A stretch of DNA of 64,000 nt from Pantoea alfalfae. Its GTDB lineage: Bacteria > Pseudomonadota > Gammaproteobacteria > Enterobacterales > Enterobacteriaceae. Positions 10,043 to 18,191 of this stretch are shown here, piece by piece. Below the pieces are notes generated by a model. It ran no database searches. It was given only the letters and a program-made list of their open reading frames with translations, and was not told where the DNA came from. The position numbers and the translations under genes are program-made. Position 1 is the stretch's first letter, and each line of letters starts with the position of its first letter. Location of the stretch: contig NZ_CP082295.1 in the NCBI RefSeq assembly GCF_019880205.1, positions 1-64,000 of the forward strand, written 5' to 3'.

Positions 10043-10912
10043 ATGCCTGATGTGTTCTCACTTGAGACAGAACAGAATGTAAAAATCGGTTACTCAACTG
10101 AAGGTCACGGGGAAAAAATCTTGCTCCTGATCCACGGCTATCCCCAGACCTCGCTGGCCTGGCGCCGTATGATTCAACCCCTGACAGAGGCAGGGTTTAA
10201 ACTGATAATTCCTGACATGCGTGGAGCAGGACGTTCATCCCGCCCCGTCTGTGGCTACGATAAAAAGACACTGGCGTCTGATATGGTCAGCATACTGAAC
10301 GAGCAACAAATATCAGGGCCAGTATACGTTGCAGGCCATGATATTGGCATGATGGTTGCATTTGCTATGGGGGCTTTTTTCCCGGAGCGTGTTAAAAAGC
10401 TGGTTCTTATGGAGGCGCCAATTCCGGGTACGGCTGGTTTTGATACTGCGAATGCGGATGATACACGTTGCTGGCACTTCCATTTCCATCAGGCAAGAGA
10501 TGTTCCGGAGGCATTGACGCGTGGAAATGAGGCCTTCTATCTGGAGCGTTTTTTTCACGATCTGGCATGGGACTATCAGGCAATCGACAGAGCTGCTTTT
10601 GAACATTACGTCCGGGCTTTCAGCCAGCCCGGCGCAATGCGTGCAGGCTTTGAGCTTTATCGCGCCTTTAGAAAGGATGCAGAAGATAACAGAGCTGTCA
10701 TCAGCCAAGGCAAACTGCAGATGCCCTTACTGGCAGCGACTGGAGAGGGAAGTGACTTCACCAGAATAATGCCAGGAATGATGGCAGAAGTTGCAGAAAA
10801 CTGGGAGCATGTGGTGATAGAACACAGCGGGCACTGGATCCCTGAGGAAAATCCTCAGGAACTGGCTAAACACATGATTACGTTTTTGAACGACCAGGAC
10901 ATTCCAGTCTGA
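10043..10912 (+). CDS. alpha/beta hydrolase with Asp nucleophile (epoxide hydrolase/dehalogenase type)
   Basis: Hydrolase of 289 residues. The oxyanion motif HGYP is at about 31-34. The nucleophile elbow reads GHDIG with Asp100 in place of the usual Ser, which is the signature of epoxide hydrolases and haloalkane/fluoroacetate dehalogenases. The catalytic His is in HSGHW (H264). Asp as nucleophile implies a covalent ester intermediate on an epoxide or halide substrate rather than simple esterase action. AAGGAGA precedes the ATG. It stands alone after the SDR genes; regulation is not evident. Confidence 0.88.
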   Translation: MPDVFSLETEQNVKIGYSTEGHGEKILLLIHGYPQTSLAWRRMIQPLTEAGFKLIIPDMRGAGRSSRPVCGYDKKTLASDMVSILNEQQISGPVYVAGHDIGMMVAFAMGAFFPERVKKLVLMEAPIPGTAGFDTANADDTRCWHFHFHQARDVPEALTRGNEAFYLERFFHDLAWDYQAIDRAAFEHYVRAFSQPGAMRAGFELYRAFRKDAEDNRAVISQGKLQMPLLAATGEGSDFTRIMPGMMAEVAENWEHVVIEHSGHWIPEENPQELAKHMITFLNDQDIPV

Positions 10913-10929
10913 TTAAAGACTGGCAATAC

Positions 10930-10971
10930 TCAGCCGGAGCGATTGCAGAAAACCTGTCTGCAACCGGCTGA
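10930..10971. terminator. interrupted 15-bp hairpin after the hydrolase gene
   Basis: TCAGCCGG (10930-10937) pairs with CCGGCTGA (10964-10971), and TTGCAGA (10943-10949) with TCTGCAA (10957-10963). No T run follows. It probably ends or protects the hydrolase mRNA. Confidence 0.5.
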
Positions 10972-11029
10972 AGGTGAAGGCGCTGATCACAGGCTTATTA
11001 TTATCCTGAAGAGCGCCTTCCAGATGCCT

Positions 11030-11356
11030 TTACGACTTATCCATCCAGCGATGTTGAGGCTTGTAGCCCAGCACGCGCATCGCTTTTTCGCTGGAAAGCA
11101 CCGACTCATTTCCTTCAAATTGTTTGCGGCATTCAGTATGAGGATAATATCTCTCCAGCAGCTCCTGGGTAGGTGTACGCATGCAAGTTACGTCGCTGGG
11201 AATAAAAAATTCATCCTTACCCCGCGCATCATATTCAATGGCAATCTCAATGGACTGCGCAACGTCACGCACATGCACGTATGTCCACATATTCCACAGT
11301 CGTTGTGTAGGGTCGTCCTGCCATTCCTCAAATTTTGCATATTCTTCAGGGTTCAT
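11030..11356 (-). pseudogene. NAD-dependent epimerase/dehydratase, C-terminal fragment
   Basis: The 108 residues match only the C-terminal third of an extended-SDR epimerase (WTYVHVRDVAQSIEIAIE, then SSEKAMRVLGYKP near the end). The Rossmann GxxGxxG half, roughly 200 residues, is missing. The break coincides with a dispersed hairpin repeat starting at 11357, which probably marks the deletion junction. No ribosome-binding site is apparent for the remaining ATG. It is a remnant and probably not functional. Confidence 0.75.
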
Positions 11357-11380
11357 GACCGCTTTTCGCTCATAGCGGAC
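11357..11380. repeat. short hairpin repeat (second type)
   Basis: GACCGCT (11357-11363) and AGCGGAC (11374-11380) form an imperfect hairpin. Fifteen consecutive bases (TCGCTCATAGCGGAC) are identical to the copy at 13620-13634. It abuts the truncation point of the epimerase fragment. Confidence 0.65.
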
Positions 11381-11793
11381 TACGCACTTACCGTTGTCAG
11401 CGTTGTCTTCAGTTTAATGCCAGGCTGGTGCAGTCAGGTTGATAGGTTTAATTGAACAAGTTGGCAGTGTGTGAAGTTCGTTCGGCAGACATTCGGGAAA
11501 AAGACTGCAAAGGCGGTTAACTCAGCATACTGAGCCAGATTTTATGACCAGAGCCAGCGAGAAAAAGAGAAATCACATCAATCAGCTTTCGGGCTCTGGC
11601 GTTTAAATCGATATGGCGTCATCTGAGCACAGAGCACGATTTACATTCAGCGTAATGTGTCGCAAACCGAAGGGGTGATGCTGGAAGCCCTGGAATGAAG
11701 GTTGCGGCAAAGCTATACGGTGGCACATTAACAGGAGCTAATAACAGCAAAGTACGCAAAATAATCTACAGTTCGCTCGCTGAGTAAAAATTT
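11381..11793. other. intergenic region, no recognised gene
   Basis: About 410 bases without a convincing coding frame. Short frames here (for instance one ending near 11785) resemble nothing I recognise; it may be residue of the deletion that truncated the epimerase. Confidence 0.4.
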
Positions 11794-11815
11794 GCCTCCT
11801 GCAATAGCAGGAGGC
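11794..11815 (-). terminator. terminator of the carboxylesterase gene
   Basis: GCCTCCTGC (11794-11802) pairs with GCAGGAGGC (11807-11815). On the minus strand the stem is followed by AAATTTTT, a rho-independent terminator six bases past the esterase stop. Confidence 0.8.
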
Positions 11816-11821
11816 ATCGGA

Positions 11822-13486
11822 TTAGTGGCTAAAGTGTTGATCAAGCGGTGCGCTGAACCAGCGATTGTTCAGCACGTTTTTGATAACAAAGTTTTTGTCT
11901 ACAGCTGACAAGGAGTTGTCCTGCTCAATGCGGGTGAGAATATCTTTATAACTATAGGTCTTGTTGCTCATGTAGATGATGGCTTTCTGCCTGTTGGCAT
12001 CCATCATCAGAAGTGATTCCCCCGCAGCTGCATTTTCCGGAGTCCATTTCTTCCATTCCGGAAGGGTCTGATCGTTTGGTGACCCTGTTGCCAGGAAGTT
12101 TTTAATGTAGGTATTAAAAGATTCTCCTAGTGCCCTGGAGCCTTTTAGCTTCAGCGCATCCTGCGTAAATTCAGCATACTTATCTTTATCCCAAAAAGGC
12201 ATAAACACGCCGTGGAAAGAACCAATGGCGGATAATTTGTCACCAGTAACAAACGCATCCGTGCCATAGCGGAACTCCATGCCATACAGCGGCGCGTGAT
12301 AATTTTTATACATCACCTCAGCAGACTGATTAACATTAAACAGGCTGTATAGCAGCCCGCCATAGTGATTTGCAAAGGTGTATTTATTCAGCAGGGTGGT
12401 GTTGTTTTCAAGCGTACCGTCTTTCACCTGTGTGGCAAACATAGGGTCGTTACGGGCGAAGAAAGAAAACTCCTGTTGCCCTGTGGCCATAATGGCTGGG
12501 ACGGCATTATATTTTTTGGTCTCAAAGCCATCCTTCGGGATCACCACACCATCGCGGTAGAGATGGGGAAATTGATTCATGCGAATCCCCGCATCGCCAA
12601 ACAGCATTGCCAGTTCTGCGGCGGGGAGCTGATAGAGAAAATGACGGACCTCTGGCGAGCCTGACAGGAGCCAGATTTTCGCCGCTCCGGCATCTGGTTT
12701 AATGCCATGTTTGACTACCAGAGGTGCTAGTCTTTGCGCGAACACGCTTTCCGCTTCATGTTTGTCAGAGGTGGTCATGCCGCCACTGAAAACAATGGCT
12801 TTGTCGAAGGTATTTTTAAAATAGGGTGATATAAGCATCGCCATCACGTCTCTGCCGCCAGCCGAAAATCCGGAGACGGTAATATTATTTGTGTCACCAC
12901 CAAAAGCCTGAATATTATCTTTGATCCACTCCAGTGATTTTTTGATGTCGAGTAAGCTGTAGTTTCCGGAATCATTCAGCGGGTTGCCATCGTTAAGGGC
13001 TTTTAATGGATTAAAGCCGAGTGCGCCCAGACGATAATTTACGGTAACAATCACAGCATTGTATTTTTCAGCGATAAACGCCGGAGCAAACTCACTGGAA
13101 CTGCCCAGCTGATTATTGCCGCCGTGTATATAAACCAGCACCGGAAGCGGGGTGCTGGTCCCAGTTGGGCGATAGATATTGAGATTCAGGCAATCCTCAT
13201 TACCTTTGACTCCGTTAGGGGATACCTGGATACAGTCGGCGGCGGGCCGGGTCGCATCGAAGACGGTGTTTGATGCGTCCGGAGAAACCGGTTTTTTCCA
13301 GCGCAGTTCTCCGACCGGGGCTTTCGCATAAGGAATACCGGTCCATGACAGCGTATTGTGATGGTCTTCGCCTTTGACCTTACCAAATTGCGTCGTAATT
13401 TCGGGGGAGATATTTTGTGCGGTGGCTGAAGAGGCAAGCAAAAAGAGTAAAAATGTCGGGGAAAATCTGAACATAGAATTTTTCAT
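11822..13486 (-). CDS. exported type-B carboxylesterase
   Basis: Carboxylesterase/lipase (COesterase family) of 554 residues, normal length. An N-terminal signal peptide (hydrophobic FLLFLLASSATA, cut near residue 23) implies secretion to the periplasm or outside. Family signatures are EDCLNLN (about 97-103), the oxyanion-hole HGG (121-123) and nucleophile Ser208 in GFSAG; the catalytic His is probably in GSFHG. It would hydrolyse carboxylic esters; the natural substrate is unknown. It is transcribed alone, ending at a clear terminator. A composite hairpin repeat lies upstream. Confidence 0.9.
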   Translation of the reverse strand: MKNSMFRFSPTFLLFLLASSATAQNISPEITTQFGKVKGEDHHNTLSWTGIPYAKAPVGELRWKKPVSPDASNTVFDATRPAADCIQVSPNGVKGNEDCLNLNIYRPTGTSTPLPVLVYIHGGNNQLGSSSEFAPAFIAEKYNAVIVTVNYRLGALGFNPLKALNDGNPLNDSGNYSLLDIKKSLEWIKDNIQAFGGDTNNITVSGFSAGGRDVMAMLISPYFKNTFDKAIVFSGGMTTSDKHEAESVFAQRLAPLVVKHGIKPDAGAAKIWLLSGSPEVRHFLYQLPAAELAMLFGDAGIRMNQFPHLYRDGVVIPKDGFETKKYNAVPAIMATGQQEFSFFARNDPMFATQVKDGTLENNTTLLNKYTFANHYGGLLYSLFNVNQSAEVMYKNYHAPLYGMEFRYGTDAFVTGDKLSAIGSFHGVFMPFWDKDKYAEFTQDALKLKGSRALGESFNTYIKNFLATGSPNDQTLPEWKKWTPENAAAGESLLMMDANRQKAIIYMSNKTYSYKDILTRIEQDNSLSAVDKNFVIKNVLNNRWFSAPLDQHFSH

Positions 13487-13610
13487 GCGTACCGTGCTCT
13501 GGGGAAATATTTCTTATACATGAAATGTCGTAATGCCCGGTAATGTCAGGCTCACAAAACAAGATAAAGCCAGCCCCATTATCGCGTGTTGCTGTTCTTT
13601 TGCACTCAAT

Positions 13611-13669
13611 GTCCGTTCCTCGCTCATAGCGGACCTGACATGCGCGTCCGCTTTGTGCCAAAAGCGGAC
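13611..13669. repeat. composite of two hairpin repeats
   Basis: First unit 13611-13634 (GTCCG...CGGAC) shares its last 15 bases with 11366-11380. Second unit 13646-13669 (GTCCGCTTT / AAAGCGGAC) matches 2387-2410 at 23 of 24 positions. The two units are 11 bases apart. This resembles a REP-like enterobacterial intergenic repeat. The remaining bases of the 300-base gap between the esterase and LysR genes hold no recognised gene. Confidence 0.7.
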
Positions 13670-13794
13670 GTTGCTAACACCGGCATGTACTGATCTGCGG
13701 GTAGCATGTCAAGGGTATTAGCCTCCGATGGGGACAGTAGTAACCCCTGTTAACCCTATCAAAATTAACTATTAGTCAGGAAGCGGTGAGCGTG

Positions 13795-14712
13795 CTAACT
13801 CTTTATTTGAGGGTCGGCCAGCGCGTGGGCTGTTTCTGCAATTAAACCCCTGAACCAGCGATGTGCAGGATCGTCGCGATAGCGCGCATGCCACCCCATT
13901 TCAACCGGAAAAATGCCGAGATCAACAGGCGCGGGAACAATTCTGAGCCGCTGATCTCGGGAAAGATGCTGACAGATCAGGCGAGGCAGGGTCGCGCAGT
14001 AGTCCGTGACCGCAATCATCTCCGGTACAGCCAGAAAATGTGTCACTGACACGGCAACCTGCCGACGCAGGCCGCGCTTTTCAAGTGCCTGATATAAACC
14101 TGCGCGCATGCGGCCAGGCGGCAGGACATTAACGTGTTTGAGCTGCTCATACTGTTCTGCGCTGAGGTTTTCGCCTACCAGCGGATGATCTGCGCGTATC
14201 ACACATGCCAGACCTTCATTCATCAGGTGCTGCACAACCAGATTATCAGGAGGTTCAACGATACGACCCAGCACCATATCAGTATTGCCTGAAATTACGC
14301 CGGTTTCCGTTACGTCGTTGCCAAAAGGGGTAAGGCGAAGCCTGATACCGGGTGCGCAGTCATGAAGACGCGCCACAATGGCAGGCATCATGATGAATTC
14401 AACATAGCTGTTAGGTGCGAGGGTAAAGAGTCGGGTGGCGTGCAGCGGATCAAAGTCCTGCTGACCAAGGATCACCTTGTCGATGGATGACAGGGCAGTA
14501 CCGACCACCTGGGCCAGCTGTTCCGCTTTCGGTGTCGGGCGCATACCGTAGCGCTCGCGGATAAACAGGGGATCGTTGAGCGTTTCCCGCAGCCGGTTTA
14601 ATGCATTAGAAAGTGCCGGCTGGGTAATACCCAGCCGCTCTGCGGCGCGAGTGACGTTGCGCTCTTCTATCATAACCAGCAAAACTGGCAGTAAATTCAG
14701 ATCATATTTCAT
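13795..14712 (-). CDS. LysR-family regulator (NodD/PcpR-like)
   Basis: Regulator of 305 residues. The helix-turn-helix lies at about residues 5-65 (LLPVLLVMIEERNVTRAAERLGITQPALSNALNRL) and is followed by the phrase RYGMRPTPKAEQLA, typical of the NodD/LeuO-like branch. It is divergent from the PfpI/DJ-1 gene at 14874 with about 160 bases between them, and probably controls it; similar LysR-PfpI pairs are common in proteobacteria. The effector is unknown. Intact, with a family-typical start. Confidence 0.9.
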   Translation of the reverse strand: MKYDLNLLPVLLVMIEERNVTRAAERLGITQPALSNALNRLRETLNDPLFIRERYGMRPTPKAEQLAQVVGTALSSIDKVILGQQDFDPLHATRLFTLAPNSYVEFIMMPAIVARLHDCAPGIRLRLTPFGNDVTETGVISGNTDMVLGRIVEPPDNLVVQHLMNEGLACVIRADHPLVGENLSAEQYEQLKHVNVLPPGRMRAGLYQALEKRGLRRQVAVSVTHFLAVPEMIAVTDYCATLPRLICQHLSRDQRLRIVPAPVDLGIFPVEMGWHARYRDDPAHRWFRGLIAETAHALADPQIKS

Positions 14713-14719
14713 TAAGTTA

Positions 14720-14735
14720 TAATTCTATGTGAATA
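14720..14735. promoter_or_regulatory. possible LysR box
   Basis: ATTC-N5-GAAT (14722-14734) is a T-N11-A type dyad just upstream of the divergent LysR gene and 140 bases before the PfpI gene. Position and symmetry fit a LysR recognition site; binding is inferred. Confidence 0.3.
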
Positions 14736-14873
14736 TCTAAAATTAAAGAAATAAATTTCATAAATATTCTGAAACGCGCCATGATTAACGGGTCAACACA
14801 GAAGATAGCGGTTCACGCGCTGGTTCTGACTATCCTTACACGTGAGACCGACTGACTGTTATACGGAGCATAA

Positions 14874-15554
14874 ATGAAAATTTTAATGGTTTTGACCTCG
14901 CATGATGAGTTGGGCACCACTGGCAAGAAGACCGGTTTCTGGCTGGAAGAACTTGCGGCACCTTATTATGCATTCCTGGATGCGGGCGCTGAAATTACCC
15001 TGGCTTCACCGAAGGGCGGACAGCCTCCACTCGATCCAAAAAGTGATGAGCCGGATTCTCAGACTGATGAAACTCGCCGTTTTCATGCGGACTCTGCAGC
15101 TCAGGCCGCGCTGGCTTCGACCGTGAGGCTTGATACGGTTAATCAGGAAACGTTTGATGCCGTTTTCTATCCGGGCGGTCATGGTCCTTTATGGGATCTG
15201 GCAAACGACAAACACTCCATTTCGCTGATTGAGCAAACCCTGCAGGCTGGTAAGCCGGTGGCGCTGGTTTGTCACGCGCCAGGTGTTCTGCGTGATGTGA
15301 AAAACGCCGATGGCACACCGCTGGTAAAAGGCAGGAAAGTAACCGGGTTTACTAATAGCGAAGAAGAGGGCGTTGGCCTGACTGACGTCGTGCCTTTCCT
15401 GGTGGAAGATGTGCTGAAACAGAATGGCGGTCTTTACTCACGTGGTGATGACTGGCAATCCTACACTGTGCAGGACGGTTTGCTGATTACCGGACAGAAC
15501 CCAGGTTCTTCAGCCGAGACTGCCAAAGTTTTACTGGCAAAACTGGCGAAATAA
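14874..15554 (+). CDS. DJ-1/PfpI family protein (class I amidotransferase-like)
   Basis: Protein of 226 residues of the DJ-1/PfpI superfamily. The nucleophile elbow is VCHAPG with Cys133-His134; an upstream glutamate is in GFWLEELA and the loop YPGGHGP is at about 99-105. Members act as glyoxalase-III/deglycase-like enzymes, chaperones or hydrolases handling reactive carbonyls. The start has TACGGAG upstream. The neighbouring divergent LysR gene probably regulates it, and a rho-independent terminator follows. Confidence 0.9.
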   Translation: MKILMVLTSHDELGTTGKKTGFWLEELAAPYYAFLDAGAEITLASPKGGQPPLDPKSDEPDSQTDETRRFHADSAAQAALASTVRLDTVNQETFDAVFYPGGHGPLWDLANDKHSISLIEQTLQAGKPVALVCHAPGVLRDVKNADGTPLVKGRKVTGFTNSEEEGVGLTDVVPFLVEDVLKQNGGLYSRGDDWQSYTVQDGLLITGQNPGSSAETAKVLLAKLAK

Positions 15555-15581
15555 GCGTTTTACAGCATGCTGTGTTCTGAG

Positions 15582-15604
15582 GGCGCCTGCGGGCGCCTTT
15601 CTTT
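15582..15604 (+). terminator. terminator of the PfpI-like gene
   Basis: GGCGCC (15582-15587) and GGCGCC (15592-15597) form a stem around TGCG and are followed by TTTCTTT. Confidence 0.75.
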
Positions 15605-15774
15605 ATTGCGGGTATTAAGTGAGAAGATTGATAGTGACGGTGTAAATTATTTGTATTTAATAAATCAGGGTTTTATTTTTCTTAACATTGATAATAAATT
15701 TGAGATGTGTTTTCAGACGAAAATATAAGTCCTCGAGTTCCACTGAAAATATAAACATGTTTTTAAAACCAGTG

Positions 15775-15802
15775 TTGACATCATTTTTCATATCCGTAAA
15801 GT
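15775..15802 (+). promoter_or_regulatory. candidate sigma-70 promoter of the 15.8-16.4 kb transcript
   Basis: A perfect -35 hexamer TTGACA (15775-15780) is followed after 16 bases by TAAAGT (15797-15802, four of six consensus). Transcription would begin near 15809 with no protein gene downstream before the terminator at 16349. Confidence 0.45.
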
Positions 15803-15808
15803 AGGACT

Positions 15809-16380
15809 CATCAGCGGCAAGCAGTTGCCCTGATAGACTGAAAAACCAAAGGCGTTATGAGTAAAGGTGCCGACAAATGTTTCAGTTGAAGTTGTCGGTG
15901 GTTCTGTTAAACACTGTTCTTTGAAACTGTTCGTAAGTTAATGATAACCCTGTTAAATGGAGTCGAAGTAAGTCTTTAAGAAGTCTGTAGTTGGATGTTA
16001 GTAGCAAAAAGCATGCAACAGGACGCTTGTAGTATCGCGTCGCGATGATGTAAGGCCTCGTAGTTCTGAACGTTACGTTACGACAGGATACGATTGCGGT
16101 TTAAACGTCGTAATGAAAGTAAGGCAACGCATCAAAGAGTCTATATCGCGATGGGGGTGTGCAGATTTATACGGGCCTGACCTGTCTTTGTCTCCTGAAA
16201 GACTATCAGGTGGTTGAAACCGCTAATAATAGTGACATTTCTGTATCGTGATCATTATTATCCGCAGGATCTGTTCATAAATAGCAGTACCGAAGCAGTA
16301 CCTATCAATTAAGTTAATTAATGTTAAATGCTAAATCTGTAGTACCTTAAAAGCCCTGACTATTTCAGTCAGGGCTTTTA
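15809..16380 (+). ncRNA. candidate long non-coding RNA, about 570 nt
   Basis: A stretch bounded by a good promoter and a strong terminator, without a protein gene I can recognise. It contains CCGACAA (15870-15876) pairing with TTGTCGG (15892-15898) and several other short dyads. The only neat small frame is a ten-codon one at 15857-15889 preceded by AAAGGC, which could be a leader peptide. I do not recognise it as tmRNA, RNase P RNA, 6S, CsrB/C or a known riboswitch. It could instead be decayed DNA that has kept its ends. Confidence 0.35.
16349..16380 (+). terminator. strong rho-independent terminator
   Basis: GCCCTGACT (16353-16361) pairs exactly with AGTCAGGGC (16367-16375) and is flanked by A and T runs, so it can work in both directions. 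Confidence 0.85.
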
Positions 16381-16899
16381 TCGTTTGAGCCTGTCTGTCA
16401 GATTTTTCAGGGGTCTCATTATTCGTTGTCATTTTCGAATTCTTTCCCGTTAACCACTACCTGCCGCATTCGCGCATGCTTAATTTTACTCCTATTCATG
16501 CATCCTCTCCATCGCTTCGCATCAGGGCTCCTTGCTCTGCTGAGAGTATTCACAAGGTGTGGCTTTAGCACTGTCATCTGGAATGACTGCGGGCATTTAC
16601 TCGGCGCAACACCCTCATCGCTGAGATCAGCAATGAACATCACGTTGACTCATCACAAGACATATCCACTATATGGCAGAGCAGATGCGGCTGTACCATC
16701 GCAAGGCGTTCTTTGACGAATACCGTCCAGCGCTGATCCGTAAAAATCAAAAATAATTAACAACATTAATAATTCAGTCAGTAAATGGAATGTACTCGCT
16801 TCTGATCCCGGTTCTGCTCATCACTCAATGTTTAAAATCAGAAATGTTTCATGGCAGGGTAAGCCATTTTCAACATTTCCCACTGACAGTGACGTCAGC
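16381..16899. other. degenerate region, no intact gene
   Basis: About 520 bases with only short frames. The piece ending near 16755 (MAEQMRLYHRKAFFDE) looks like the tail of a former gene but I cannot name it. The region leads into the VasL-like pseudogene and is probably decayed sequence. Confidence 0.4.
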
Positions 16900-17487
16900 G
16901 AACCTGGTGATACCCCCGATAGCGTCTCTCCGGCGGGCATGGCGGACTTTCGCTGCGGGTATGCTGACCATGCTGGTTCTGGGTGCGGGCGGTCTGTGGA
17001 GCTGCTAAAAGTCGCCCCGCAGCCGCTCAGCCCCGTACCGGCTATCGTCGATGCGCACGTACTGACAACGCTGGCGCAGCTGCCGCCATTGTGGCAACAG
17101 GTGTATGGCTTTGTGCTCGCCGCCAGAGCTGGACCTGTCCAAACAGAGACGCTTAAAGCGCAGTGGCAGCAGCACCTTATGGGAAATGCACACCCACAGA
17201 ATCATTATCCGGCTGGCATCAGGGGATGGAAGATTGCAGGCACTGACATACCGCCTGAATATGCTTGATGAGCGCAAAGGCAGGTATCCACCGGCTCGGA
17301 ACTGAAATCGATGGTGTTCACGATAACACAGGACTTCAGCCGTTCAGTTCCACTCGAAGAGCAGCTTTATCAGCTGGGGCAGTCAGAAAGTACGACATCA
17401 GGAAGAGCAGCACAGCTGGCGCAGGTCGATATGCAGTTTACTCAGTTGCAGAACCGCTATGCGCTGATTAAAAACCAGTCAGAGTGA
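16900..17487 (+). pseudogene. vasL: type VI secretion VasL/ImpA-like protein, remnant
   Basis: Four segments in alternating frames together resemble the C-terminal half of a VasL-type type VI secretion protein. A transmembrane segment (WRTFAAGMLTMLVLGAGG, about 16940) is followed by LAQLPPLWQQVYGF and ETLKAQWQQHL, then RLQALTYRLNMLDERKG, and finally ELKSMVFTITQDFSRSVP ending at 17487. At least three frameshifts separate them and the N-terminal ImpA domain is absent. No other type VI genes are present, so this is an isolated relic. Confidence 0.65.
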
Positions 17488-17647
17488 TGACGGACAGCGA
17501 TAAGCACTGGGGCGATCAAATGTCTGCCGGGTCGCTTATGGCAAAATCGATAATCTGCGCCATAGTCAATATTCACCGATTAATTGCGCTTTAGCTTTTA
17601 TTAAATCCATCGGCGCATAGGTTATGCGCTATTTAACAGAGGTTAAA

Positions 17648-18172
17648 ATGTCTACAGAATCTTTAGAAGATATCTCCGGCGATCTCTCCCAGTTCGTTGG
17701 CACACATTTTGTCTATACCTACGATAATGGCTGGAAATATGAGTGGTACGCCCGCAATGAAACGACCTGCGACTATCGTATTCATCAGGGGCTGGTGGGC
17801 GGTCGTTGGGTGACTAACCAGAAAATGCACGCAGTGCAGTTTGCACCCGGCATTTATAAAGTAGACTGGCATGAACCCACCGGCACCTGCGTCAGCCTGC
17901 TGTTTGATCTCAATCGTACCCTGCTTCACGGGACAATTTTCTTCCCGCAGTGGATTGCCGGAGAAGGTCAGCATCCGGAAAAAACCATCTGCTATCAGAA
18001 TGACTTCATTGAAGATATGCACCGATTCCGCGACGAAGGCCCGGCCTATCCTTATGTGATCATTCCTGAGTTTGCGAAAGTGACTTACATGAAAAACGAA
18101 GGGCCGGATAATGATGAAGTCATTAATCAGGCACCGGGGCAGATGCCTGCTGACTATTTTGATGGTAAGTAA
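17648..18172 (+). CDS. padC: phenolic acid decarboxylase
   Basis: Cytosolic decarboxylase of 174 residues that converts hydroxycinnamic acids (ferulic, p-coumaric) to vinyl phenols, detoxifying plant phenolics. Signature blocks are FVYTYDNGWKYEWY (about 21-34), YRIHQGLVGGRWV (43-55) and the glutamate in VDWHEPTG (72-79); these contain the Tyr, Arg and Glu of the active site. The start MSTESLED at 17648 has AGAGG upstream; an in-frame ATG at 17624 is less likely. No PadR-type repressor lies next to it, which is unusual for padC. Tail-to-tail with clcA. Confidence 0.93.
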   Translation: MSTESLEDISGDLSQFVGTHFVYTYDNGWKYEWYARNETTCDYRIHQGLVGGRWVTNQKMHAVQFAPGIYKVDWHEPTGTCVSLLFDLNRTLLHGTIFFPQWIAGEGQHPEKTICYQNDFIEDMHRFRDEGPAYPYVIIPEFAKVTYMKNEGPDNDEVINQAPGQMPADYFDGK

Positions 18173-18191
18173 CTGATAGCACGGCCCGCCG

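Noticed and set aside
15809..16380. Assignment of the transcript to CsrB/C, tmRNA or another known RNA
   Set aside because: Too few GGA motifs for CsrB/C and no tmRNA ends or tag frame, so it is left as an unnamed candidate.
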